The notes under the pieces: model-generated
The model's input: only the letters and a program-made list of their open reading frames with translations
Told to the model about the DNA's origin: nothing
Databases searched by the model: none
Assembly: GCA_900543165.1 (NCBI GenBank)
Contig: UQQQ01000055.1
Coordinates: 1-13,048 of the forward strand
Reading direction: 5' to 3'
DNA length: 13,048 nucleotides
Source of the DNA: an uncultured Dialister sp.
GTDB taxonomy: Bacteria; Bacillota; Negativicutes; Veillonellales; Dialisteraceae
Translations under genes and position numbers: made by a program
Shown: piece after piece, positions 1 to 5,946 of the stretch
Numbering within the stretch: the first letter of the stretch is position 1
Layout: each line of letters begins with the position of its first letter

Positions 1-186
1 CCTAAAAATCCAGTTCGCTTGCACATATTGCCTTCGCTGCTTCCCCCGAAGGGGGGAAGCAAGATATTACGTAGCTAACGATTTCCTTAACTTAATAGCA
101 TTGCCGGCGTGAGAGTGGCTGAGCCGCCCGTCACCCGCTTCATCCGATCTTTGGTCATCCGTTACTGGATAGCAAGGAGCCGTATT
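1..186. other. Upstream non-coding stretch with a G/C hairpin
   Basis: No convincing gene is seen before the first coding start at 187. A reading frame stays open from GTG at 109 into the first gene, but the added 26 residues look unlike the family. The only clear structure is a perfect 9-bp stem at 39-47/52-60 with a GAAG loop; it has no T-run after it, so it is not a standard terminator. The string GCATTGCC at 100-107 recalls the GGCATTGCC module of later repeats, which is too short to call. An upstream gene's end may lie beyond the window. Confidence 0.5.
39..60. repeat. Perfect 9-bp inverted repeat (hairpin)
   Basis: GCTTCCCCC, a GAAG loop, then GGGGGAAGC. It is followed by AAGATATT rather than T residues, so factor-independent termination is unlikely. 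It may be an interspersed palindromic repeat or an mRNA stability hairpin; the window has no second copy to decide. Confidence 0.6.
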
Positions 187-699
187 ATGAAAGATTTATA
201 CTTGGTCGATGGCTACAATGTGATTTTCTGGCTTCCGAAGGTCTTTGACCGAGAGGACCTCGAGTCAAGCCGCAAGAAGCTGATCGATCTTCTGGAAGAC
301 TACGGAGCGCACAACAATCTGGAGATGATCGTCGTCTTCGATGGACAGGGCAACTCGAATAAGGCCAGGATCGAAAAGATGGGAAAAAATTTCACCATCG
401 TTTTCACACCGAGCCGCATGACGGCTGACAGCTATATCGAAAAAGAGTCCTATGACCGCAGGGAGGAGTACCGCTCCATCTACGTCGTCACTTCGGATGG
501 CCCGGAACAGAGTCAGGTGCTTGGAAATGGGGCATATCGCGTGGCTGTCGATGATCTCATCCGTGCAGTGAATGAAGACAAGAAAGTGCAGACCACTTTC
601 ATTTCTCATCATAACAATCAAAATCTTAGAAGCGAGATCGGCCGCGCACTGCCAAAGTCTGTGCAGGATAAGCTGAATCAGCTCAGAAATGGGAACTAG
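187..699 (+). CDS. yacP: NYN-domain ribonuclease, YacP/Rae1 family
   Basis: This is a 170-residue protein of the NYN (PIN-like) nuclease family, which in Bacillus includes Rae1, a ribosome-associated endoribonuclease that cuts certain mRNAs during translation. Visible family marks are the N-terminal LYLVDGYNVIFW (Asp8, Asn11), VVFDGQGN (Asp52), TADSYIE (Asp81) and VTSDGPEQ (Asp104). These acidic residues are the expected metal-binding set. The C-terminal ~50 residues are polar and helix-like. The ATG at 187 is chosen because AAGGAG lies at 174-179, 7 nt upstream, and the protein then begins directly with the beta strand that opens the fold; the longer frame from GTG 109 has no such support. 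In many Firmicutes it follows cysS, mrnC and rlmB; those would lie upstream of the window. Its transcript probably ends at the terminator at 842-870. Cellular role here is inferred from the family. Confidence 0.9.
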   Translation: MKDLYLVDGYNVIFWLPKVFDREDLESSRKKLIDLLEDYGAHNNLEMIVVFDGQGNSNKARIEKMGKNFTIVFTPSRMTADSYIEKESYDRREEYRSIYVVTSDGPEQSQVLGNGAYRVAVDDLIRAVNEDKKVQTTFISHHNNQNLRSEIGRALPKSVQDKLNQLRNGN

Positions 700-841
700 G
701 GGAATGCCGATCCCATCGAGGAGTCTCACTCCGTAAGCATGTTTATGAAACACTTCGTCGGTATACTCACCAAGTGGATCGCTGTCTCTCTATCCGCTCT
801 TGCATGAACGTGCAAGAGCAGGATCAAGGAATGATCTCATC
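700..841 (+). ncRNA. Hairpin-rich 3' UTR or small RNA candidate
   Basis: Between the yacP stop and the terminator the sequence holds several stems. The best is 796-804/811-819 (GCTCTTGCA and TGCAAGAGC, perfect, 6-nt loop), extended by ATCC/GGAT across one bulged A to span 792-824. GATCA/TGATC follows just downstream, and a small GGAG/CTCC stem lies near 720-733. A TATACT at about 763 could be a -10 box but has no good -35. This may be a structured 3' UTR of yacP or a separate RNA ending at the terminator. I recognise no known RNA family, and the one short open frame crossing it (from 774) is not convincing. Confidence 0.3.
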
Positions 842-872
842 GCCGCCCGGCGCCTATCGGGCGGCTTTTCAT
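842..872 (+). terminator. Rho-independent terminator after yacP
   Basis: Perfect 8-bp stem GCCGCCCG (842-849) / CGGGCGGC (858-865) with an 8-nt loop, followed by TTTTCATTTT. It separates yacP from the next operon, whose promoter lies about 110 bp downstream. Confidence 0.85.
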
Positions 873-978
873 TTTGCTGCGGCACAGGTTCGAAAGGGGC
901 AAAGCGTGCAATGGGTTTTGCATTTCAGAGGGCACCCTGCCCGATTGGCCGGGATCTGCGGCCTTCTTAATTTTTTCA

Positions 979-1007
979 TGGACAAAAGAGGGTAAATACG
1001 GTAATAT
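979..1007 (+). promoter_or_regulatory. Sigma-A-type promoter of the M24 peptidase–efp operon
   Basis: A -35 box TGGACA (979-984, 5 of 6 to consensus), 17-nt spacer, and -10 box TAATAT (1002-1007, 4 of 6) in an AT-rich setting. The predicted start near 1014 leaves a short leader of about 20 nt before the gene at 1034. It follows the yacP terminator, which fits a new transcription unit. The segment 873-978 shows only small hairpins, such as GGGCA/TGCCC near 931-943. Confidence 0.55.
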
Positions 1008-1033
1008 ATTTAAATGATAGAAAGCGGTGATAT

Positions 1034-2092
1034 ATGTTGATAGAAAGAGCAATGATTTCAGATTTTCTGAAAGAGAGCGGTGTAGATGCAGCCTTCATCG
1101 AGAAGGATGAGAACTGCCGCTACATCTCTGGCTTCACCGGATCTGACAGCTATCTCTTTTTAACGGCCGATGACTGCTATTTATTGACAGACAGCCGTTA
1201 TACAGAGCAGGCGAAGGAAGAAGCGAAAGGTTTTACCATCATCGACTATGCCGGGAAACTGGCAAAGACGGTGGGAGAGCTTTCTGCTAGACATCACGTG
1301 ACTCGTTTTGGGATCGAAGCGGGCATGACGTACAAGATGTATCTTTCTTTCGATGAGGTACTGCCGGAGGCTGAATTCATCTTCGTGACGCCGGATACGC
1401 TGAGGCAGATCAAAAGCGCGGAAGAAATCGGTCTGATGCAGGAAGCATGTCGGATTTCCGATTTGGGCTTTGAGAAGACCGTGCCTTATATCAAGGCGGG
1501 TGTGACAGAGGCCGAGCTTCGGACGATCTTGGAGTGCGCGATGCTGGAGGGGGGATCGGAAGGAAAGTCTTTCGATACCATCGTAGCATCCGGCTGGCGG
1601 TCCGCTTATCCTCACGGGACAGCGACAGATAAAGTGATCGAAGAGGGGGATCTTATCACCTTTGATTTCGGCGCGATTTACCATGGCTACCACTCGGATA
1701 TCACGAGGATGGTGGCTGTCGGGGAGATCTCAGAGCGGCAGCGCTACATCTATGATGCGGTGCTGGGATGCAATGAGCATATCGAAAAGATACTGAAGGC
1801 TGGCCTCGTGGCAGCGGATGTGGATCAGGAGTCCAGAAAATATCTGAAAGAGAAAGATCTGGACAAGTGGTTCGGTCATGCGCTGGGACACAGTGTGGGG
1901 CTGGAGATCCATGAGACGCCCGCGCTGTCGCCAAGGGATCATACCGTCCTTTGCAGCGGCATGACGGAAACTGTGGAGCCGGGGGTTTATATCCCAGGTG
2001 TTGGTGGAGTCCGTATCGAAGATACGGTTGTAATAGAAAAGGATGGAATCTCCATCTTGACTAAATTCCCAAAGAAATTTTTAAGAGTGTAG
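1034..2092 (+). CDS. M24 metallopeptidase, Xaa-Pro aminopeptidase type
   Basis: A 352-residue cytoplasmic aminopeptidase of the M24 (pita-bread) family, predicted to release N-terminal residues preceding proline. Residues 1-125 form the creatinase-like N-terminal domain (ISGFTGSDSYLFLT, LLTDSRYTEQA). Residues 130-352 are the catalytic domain. The five metal ligands are all visible: Asp211 (TFDFGAIYHGY), Asp222 (HSDITR), His286 (GHALGHSVGLEIHE), Glu315 (ETVEPGVYI) and Glu329 (VRIEDT). His194 in AYPHG matches the conserved substrate-side histidine. The length equals that of typical Firmicute YqhT-like enzymes. The start is ATG 1034, with GGTGAT just upstream at 1026-1031; a second in-frame ATG at 1052 has a weaker site. 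It lies 16 bp before efp, and the pairing of this peptidase with efp is common in Firmicutes, so they are probably co-transcribed. The exact substrate is inferred. Confidence 0.92.
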   Translation: MLIERAMISDFLKESGVDAAFIEKDENCRYISGFTGSDSYLFLTADDCYLLTDSRYTEQAKEEAKGFTIIDYAGKLAKTVGELSARHHVTRFGIEAGMTYKMYLSFDEVLPEAEFIFVTPDTLRQIKSAEEIGLMQEACRISDLGFEKTVPYIKAGVTEAELRTILECAMLEGGSEGKSFDTIVASGWRSAYPHGTATDKVIEEGDLITFDFGAIYHGYHSDITRMVAVGEISERQRYIYDAVLGCNEHIEKILKAGLVAADVDQESRKYLKEKDLDKWFGHALGHSVGLEIHETPALSPRDHTVLCSGMTETVEPGVYIPGVGGVRIEDTVVIEKDGISILTKFPKKFLRV

Positions 2093-2108
2093 CAGGAGGA
2101 AAAATTAA

Positions 2109-2669
2109 ATGATTTCTAGTAACGATTTACGCCCGGGCATTACCGTAGAATTGGACGGACAGGTATGGCAGTGTATTGAATTCCTTCACGTAAAGCCAGG
2201 CAAAGGGGCAGCTTTTGTACGTGCCAAGCTGAAAAACCTGCAGAGCGGCTCTGTCGTAGAACGTAAATTCAATGCAGGCATCAAGCTGCAGCCGGCTACT
2301 GTAGAACGTAAACCGATGCAGTATCTGTACGAAGCGGATGGTTCCTACTGCTTCATGGATACGGAAACCTATGAACAGATCATGCTGAACAAAGAACAGC
2401 TCGGCGACAAGATCAACTTCCTGAAGGAAGAAATGGAATGCAATGTCGTATTCTTCAACGGCACCATCATCGGCGTTGATATCCCGAACTCTGTAGAACT
2501 GAAAGTCGTAGAAACAGAACCGGGCATCCGCGGTGATACAGCGACCGGCGGTTCCAAACCGGCTAAGATGGAAACTGGCTATGTCGTTTCTGTACCGCTC
2601 TTCATCAATGAAGGTGAAATGCTCCGCATTGATACCCGTACCGGCGCTTACATCGAACGCGTAAAGTAA
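2109..2669 (+). CDS. efp: Translation elongation factor P
   Basis: EF-P binds ribosomes stalled at polyproline stretches, between the P and E sites, and promotes peptide bond formation. The protein has 186 residues, the usual length. It opens with the KOW-like domain I carrying the loop HVKPGKGAAFVR, whose tip is Lys32, the position that receives a modification in several bacteria. The two OB domains follow, with the C-terminal family signature in the stretch ending GEMLRIDTRTGAYIERVK. The start is fixed by AGGAGG at 2094-2099, placed ideally before ATG 2109. Codon use is restricted (many GTA, GAA, CTG and GGC codons), like rplU and rpmA here, which suggests high expression. It is downstream of the Xaa-Pro peptidase, so proline-related translation and turnover sit together. 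No gene for a Lys32-modifying enzyme is visible in the window, so whether Lys32 is modified cannot be told. Confidence 0.97.
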   Translation: MISSNDLRPGITVELDGQVWQCIEFLHVKPGKGAAFVRAKLKNLQSGSVVERKFNAGIKLQPATVERKPMQYLYEADGSYCFMDTETYEQIMLNKEQLGDKINFLKEEMECNVVFFNGTIIGVDIPNSVELKVVETEPGIRGDTATGGSKPAKMETGYVVSVPLFINEGEMLRIDTRTGAYIERVK

Positions 2670-2676
2670 TTTTTAT

Positions 2677-3036
2677 ATGGAAACTGCAGAAGTAAAAAAT
2701 GACCTGGGAACCGTTCGTATATCGGACCAGGTCATTGCAGTCATTGCCCGAGAAGCAGCGCTCCATGTGAAGGGGATCTACGGGATGGATGATCGGTTTT
2801 CTCATGGGATCTCTGCTGTCATCAGTGATGCGGAAGCAGAAGGCGTGCGTGTCTCCATCCGGGAGAATGGTATCGTCATCGATCTCTACGTGGCAGCCTG
2901 GCATGGCGAACGCCTGCCGGCTATCGCTTTACAGCTGCAGGAAGCAGTCAAGGAAAGCGTCGGAGATTCTACGGGCCTTAGAGTGAATGCAGTCAATGTC
3001 AATGTGGAACGCATCGTTTTCGGTGAGGAGAAATAG
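2677..3036 (+). CDS. Asp23/Gls24 family envelope-stress protein (first of pair)
   Basis: A 119-residue protein of the Asp23/Gls24 family (YqhY/YloU-like). The opening LGTVRISDQVIAVIAREAAL followed by VKGIYGM is the family signature; the central strand GIVIDLYVAAWHG and the end VNAVNVNVERIVF are also typical. Members have been linked to the cell envelope and to control of lipid synthesis, but the biochemical role is unclear. There is no signal peptide or membrane segment. The start ATG 2677 is only 8 nt after the efp stop and has no clear Shine-Dalgarno site (TTTTTAT precedes it), so translation may depend on coupling with efp. An Asp23 gene between efp and nusB is standard Firmicute order. 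It lies 2 nt before a second family member. Confidence 0.88.
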   Translation: METAEVKNDLGTVRISDQVIAVIAREAALHVKGIYGMDDRFSHGISAVISDAEAEGVRVSIRENGIVIDLYVAAWHGERLPAIALQLQEAVKESVGDSTGLRVNAVNVNVERIVFGEEK

Positions 3037-3038
3037 AG

Positions 3039-3386
3039 ATGTCCGGTGAAGAAGCAGAGAAGAAACGATCGGAAGAAGTCGTATATCAGAAAATTGAAGA
3101 GGCTCTGCTTGCCATGCCTGAGGTATCTCATTTCACCGCGGATGGCTTTCAGTACTTGATGCAGGGGATCAGTCAAGCCTTTGGCTTCAAGGCTCATCGC
3201 GGGCTTTGGATACGAAATCTGAAGGATGGACGTGTGAAGGTGGCGATCTCTGTCGCACTGCATAAAGGCTGTCAGGTACAGGAGACTGCCCGCTATATCC
3301 AGATGGTGGTGAAGAATGTATTCTCTTCGCTTAGAAGAGAGGACATCGAAAGCATTGATGTGACGATTACTGAAATGGTAGAGTGA
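3039..3386 (+). CDS. Asp23/Gls24 family protein (second of pair, divergent)
   Basis: A 115-residue protein that appears to be a divergent Asp23/Gls24 member. Residues 15-50 (KIEEALLAMPEV and onward) replace the usual VRISD opening, but the core VKVAISVALHKG, QETARYIQMVVKNVF and IDVTITEM follows the Asp23 pattern of strand, helix, strand. The first ~14 residues are charged and rich in Lys and Glu. GAGGAG at 3025-3030 supports ATG 3039, and it overlaps the end of the first gene, so the two are translationally linked. Whether the pair forms a heteromer is inference. A structured 141-bp gap follows before nusB. Confidence 0.7.
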   Translation: MSGEEAEKKRSEEVVYQKIEEALLAMPEVSHFTADGFQYLMQGISQAFGFKAHRGLWIRNLKDGRVKVAISVALHKGCQVQETARYIQMVVKNVFSSLRREDIESIDVTITEMVE

Positions 3387-3397
3387 ATGGGTGTCAT

Positions 3398-3486
3398 CAG
3401 ATCCTGCCGCCAAAGTTTCTTTAGGGAAACTGCTCCCGGCAGGATCTGCTGGGTCCGTCGCGCCTGTGGAGTCATGGGAAACCATG
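3398..3486 (+). promoter_or_regulatory. Structured intergenic RNA upstream of nusB
   Basis: The gap between the Asp23 pair and nusB holds a perfect 12-bp outer stem (3398-3409 / 3437-3448, CAGATCCTGCCG and its complement). Inside it is a nested AGTTTC/GAAACT stem, and downstream is a 5-bp CATGG/CCATG hairpin capped by a GAAA tetraloop (3473-3486). No T-run follows, so simple termination is not indicated. It could be an mRNA processing or stability site, an unknown leader controlling nusB, or a palindromic insertion. No known riboswitch motif was recognised, and there is no clear sigma-A promoter in the gap. Confidence 0.45.
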
Positions 3487-3527
3487 TATGTAAGACAGGA
3501 AATTTCATAGCATAGAGAGAGGCTGAC

Positions 3528-3917
3528 ATGAGTAGAACAAGCGCAAGAGAATATGCACTCAAGGTGCTGTACTCCAGAGAACTCAATCCGGAGTCAGAGC
3601 CGATCGAGGAAGAGACGCTTCATTTGGAAGAGAAGGACAAGGCTTTTGCAGATGCTTTGATCGAAGCGGCAGCTCATGAAGATGTCGATAATAAGATCAA
3701 GGCATATTTGAAAAAGAACTGGTCGCTCACGCAGCTTAATGTGGTGGATAAGAATATTCTCCGTCTGGCTGTCGCTGAGTTTTATCATTCCGGGGAAGAC
3801 CGCCCGGATAAGAAGGTCATTATCAATGAAGCGATAGAGCTTGCCAAGACATTTGGCGGTGAAGACTCCTATCGATTCATCAATGGACTTCTGGATAAGG
3901 CATTACAAGGTGAATAA
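3528..3917 (+). CDS. nusB: Transcription antitermination factor NusB
   Basis: NusB pairs with ribosomal protein S10 (NusE) and binds boxA RNA to prevent early termination of rRNA operons. The 129-residue length and all-helical pattern fit the family. Visible signatures are the N-terminal SRTSAREYALKVLYS with its RNA-binding arginines, the middle VDKNILRLAVAEF, and the C-terminal VIINEAIELAKTFGGEDSYRFINGLLDKAL. GAGAGAGG at 3515-3522 precedes ATG 3528. The stop is 2 nt before the next gene, so the two are co-transcribed. The position after efp and Asp23 is the usual Firmicute arrangement. Confidence 0.95.
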   Translation: MSRTSAREYALKVLYSRELNPESEPIEEETLHLEEKDKAFADALIEAAAHEDVDNKIKAYLKKNWSLTQLNVVDKNILRLAVAEFYHSGEDRPDKKVIINEAIELAKTFGGEDSYRFINGLLDKALQGE

Positions 3918-3919
3918 TC

Positions 3920-4852
3920 ATGAGGTTTCTTGGAATAGATACCAGCTGCTATACGACATCGGCAGCGGTTTATGATTCTTCCAAGGGGCTGATGGGGGAA
4001 GAACGGATCGTCCTTTCAGTGAAGGAAGGGCGGCGGGGACTGTCTCAGTCAGAGATGGTTTTCCAGCATGTGAAGAATCTTCCCGTCCTGCTTCGAAGGC
4101 TTTCTCCTTTGCTGCAGGATCTGAAGGGCATAGGCGTTTCAGGATTTCCACGGAGGCGGGCAGATTCATACATGCCCGCCTTTCTTGTTGGTCGGGGTAT
4201 GGCTGAGGCGCTGTCCTCTTCGCATCACATCCCTCTTTATGTATTTAGCCATCAGGAAAATCATGCGATGGCAGCGATCCGAGAGGCGATAGCCCTTTGG
4301 GGGAAGCCGTTTTATATGATGCATATGTCCGGCGGCACGCAGGATGTGCTCTCCTGTCAATGGCAGGAAGAGGGAATGGAGATCCATGAGCTCCTGACGT
4401 CCAAAGACATTACGGCAGGGCAGTTTATTGACCGCGTGGGCGTGGCTTTGGGATTTCCATTCCCCTGCGGGAAATGGCTGGAAGCGCTGGCAGAACAGGG
4501 AAATGATACGTATCGGATCCCACGCTCGTCCGTGAAAGGGGCGTTCAGCTTTTCCGGCCCCGAAACACGCGTCCAGCGTGATATAGCGTCGCACGCTTAT
4601 CGGAAGGAAGATATCGCTAAAGGAGTCCTTATCCACATAGGGCGTGCTCTCGAAAAGGAGCTCAGCGGCTATCCTTTCGAAAAAGGCCGTCCCTTCATCG
4701 CAGTGGGCGGGGTCATGGCAAACCGCTATCTTCGGGCAAAGGTCGAAGAGATTTGCCAAGCTATCGGTCTCACGCCGCTCTTCGCCGATCCACGCTATAG
4801 CAGCGACAATGCGACGGGCAATGCATTCGGAGCGTATATGAAAAGCCGTTGA
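3920..4852 (+). CDS. TsaD/Kae1-family paralog (divergent, non-canonical)
   Basis: A 310-residue ASKHA-fold protein related to TsaD, the enzyme that makes threonylcarbamoyladenosine in tRNA, but not the usual TsaD. Shared marks are FLGIDTSC at the N-terminus, VGRGMAEAL (90-97), the metal pair His111/His115 in SHQENH, SGG (137-139), the IDRVGVALGFPFPCGKW segment with Asp171, GGVMANRYLR (263-272) and DNATG (Asp297). Differences are CYTTSAA in place of CDETSAA, PRRRADSYMP (78-86) in place of the nucleotide-side GPGL loop, and MSGGTQ in place of VSGGHT. The family occurs in many Firmicutes beside nusB or xseA and is often labelled O-sialoglycoprotein endopeptidase or peptidase M22, which is probably wrong in function. 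AAGGTGA at 3906-3912 supports ATG 3920. It probably binds a nucleotide and a metal; the reaction is unknown. Confidence 0.82.
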   Translation: MRFLGIDTSCYTTSAAVYDSSKGLMGEERIVLSVKEGRRGLSQSEMVFQHVKNLPVLLRRLSPLLQDLKGIGVSGFPRRRADSYMPAFLVGRGMAEALSSSHHIPLYVFSHQENHAMAAIREAIALWGKPFYMMHMSGGTQDVLSCQWQEEGMEIHELLTSKDITAGQFIDRVGVALGFPFPCGKWLEALAEQGNDTYRIPRSSVKGAFSFSGPETRVQRDIASHAYRKEDIAKGVLIHIGRALEKELSGYPFEKGRPFIAVGGVMANRYLRAKVEEICQAIGLTPLFADPRYSSDNATGNAFGAYMKSR

Positions 4853-4872
4853 CGGGTGACTGATGGCCTTCA

Positions 4873-4957
4873 TAGGTTCAATGGGTTCAAGGGTTAGCCC
4901 GTGGGGCGTGCCGTCCCTTGACACTGAATGAAAGCTCTGCCCGAAAGTGGTATTTAA
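4873..4957 (+). repeat. Interspersed repeat A, copy 1
   Basis: This copy reads GGTTCAAGGGTTAGCCCGTG, then GGGCGTGCCGTCCCTTGA, then GAATGAAAGCTCTGCCCGAA and AGTGGTATT. It has an outer stem TCAAGGG (4887-4893) / CCCTTGA (4915-4921) and an inner GCCC-GTG-GGGC hairpin (4897-4907). Four other copies are in the window. Its tail (CCCGAAAGTGGTATTTAA) is interrupted by the short F element at 4958, compared with the uninterrupted tail near 11964. A TTGACA at 4918-4923 lacks a -10 box at the right distance. Confidence 0.75.
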
Positions 4958-5013
4958 GGAAACGCTGATTCAATCGCAGAGTCAAGTCGGACAACGATTT
5001 AATCAGTGTTTCC
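4958..5013. repeat. Short MITE-like inverted repeat F, copy 1
   Basis: A 56-bp element: left arm 4958-4976 (GGAAACGCTGATTCAATCG) and right arm 4995-5013 are inverted repeats matching at 17 of 19 positions, with 18 nt between. The arm sequence is shared with both ends of the 158-bp element at 9407-9564. It carries no gene. It separates the repeat A tail from heptamer repeats, so it looks like an insertion. TA dinucleotides lie near both ends, though a clean target duplication cannot be shown. Confidence 0.75.
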
Positions 5014-5032
5014 CTAGTCCCCAGTCACCAAT
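5012..5032. repeat. Heptanucleotide tandem repeat, copy 1
   Basis: Three degenerate 7-nt units: CCCTAGT, CCCCAGT, CACCAAT. They are related to the CACCAGT/AATCCCT units at 11984-12018 and, in reverse complement, to the GTGACTG units at 7719-7746. Confidence 0.55.
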
Positions 5033-5058
5033 CATTATTATCCCGAAAGGAGCCACTC

Positions 5059-5937
5059 ATGCTGAAAGAGGTATTACAACGAAAGCAGAAGGAAATCAAT
5101 GAACGCTTGGAGAGGCTTTTGACTTCCGACTGCAGTGCGCACCAAAAGCTGTTTGATGCCATGAACTACAGCCTTTCGGCTGGCGGGAAGCGTATCCGTC
5201 CCTTTCTGTTTCTCCTGATCTTGGAACTTTGGGGGAAAGATGCGCGGGCGTATCTGGATATCGCCTGTGCTTTGGAATGCGTGCATACCTATTCTCTCAT
5301 CCATGATGACCTTCCCGCCATGGATAATGATGACTACCGCCGCGGCCGTCCCACGAATCACAAGGTCTTCGGCGCAGGCATGGCGACCATGGCCGGGGAT
5401 GGTCTTCTGACTTTTGCCTTTGAACTTTTGGCAGGCGAGCAGCAGATCGCTCCTCTGCTCCGCTGTGAATTGATTTCCATCCTGGCCAAAGCTGCTGGTC
5501 CCGAAGGCATGGTGGGAGGACAGGCGCATGATATCGAGAGCGAAGGCCGGACGCTGACCCTTCCGGAATTACAGCTCATGGACCACTGCAAGACAGGCTG
5601 CCTTTTGACGGCACCGGTGGATATGGCGCTGGCACTGACAGAGAGCAGCACTGAAGAAAAGAACCTCTTGCATGCATTTGCTGTCCATGTGGGACTGCTT
5701 TTCCAGATGACGGATGACCTGCTCGACGTGAATGGGCATCTGGACGAGATGGGGAAAATGCCGCATCAGGATGCGGCGGATCATAAGTCCACGTATGTAA
5801 GTCTTCTTGGTAAGGAGTGGACAAAGACACTTGCAGAAGAAGAAGCAAGGCATGCCAAAGAGATCCTGAAAAGAATTGATCGGGATACAAGCCTTCTCAC
5901 AGAGCTTGTGGACATGCTGCTGGTACGCACAAAGTAG
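5059..5937 (+). CDS. ispA: Polyprenyl (farnesyl/geranylgeranyl) diphosphate synthase
   Basis: A 292-residue trans-prenyl transferase that condenses dimethylallyl or geranyl diphosphate with isopentenyl diphosphate. Motifs in order: GGKRIRP (42-48), the first aspartate-rich motif HDDLPAMDND (Asp83, Asp84, Asp89), MVGGQAHDI (151-159), and the second aspartate-rich motif QMTDDLLDV (Asp219, Asp220, Asp223). The two-residue insert in DDLPAMD and the length fit the bacterial FPP synthase type. AAAGGAG at 5046-5052 supports ATG 5059. In many Firmicutes xseA and xseB lie just upstream and dxs just downstream; neither is here. The gene is 9 bp before tlyA, so they form an operon. Chain length of the product is inferred. 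The upstream gap is made of repeats and I saw no good promoter in it. Confidence 0.93.
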   Translation: MLKEVLQRKQKEINERLERLLTSDCSAHQKLFDAMNYSLSAGGKRIRPFLFLLILELWGKDARAYLDIACALECVHTYSLIHDDLPAMDNDDYRRGRPTNHKVFGAGMATMAGDGLLTFAFELLAGEQQIAPLLRCELISILAKAAGPEGMVGGQAHDIESEGRTLTLPELQLMDHCKTGCLLTAPVDMALALTESSTEEKNLLHAFAVHVGLLFQMTDDLLDVNGHLDEMGKMPHQDAADHKSTYVSLLGKEWTKTLAEEEARHAKEILKRIDRDTSLLTELVDMLLVRTK

Positions 5938-5946
5938 AGGAAATGT

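Noticed and set aside
109..186. N-terminal extension of the YacP protein from GTG 109
   Set aside because: No ribosome binding site; the extra residues do not look like the family, whereas ATG 187 has AAGGAG at ideal distance.
885..900. GGTTCGAA, resembling a tRNA T-loop
   Set aside because: The flanking bases do not form the T-stem and no acceptor or anticodon arm can be built.
774..995. Short + strand open frame
   Set aside because: It crosses the hairpins and the terminator at 842-870, has no ribosome binding site and an unnatural composition.
4918..4946. TTGACA in repeat A copy 1 as an ispA promoter
   Set aside because: No -10-like sequence lies 16-18 nt downstream, and the TTGA belongs to the repeat's stem arm.
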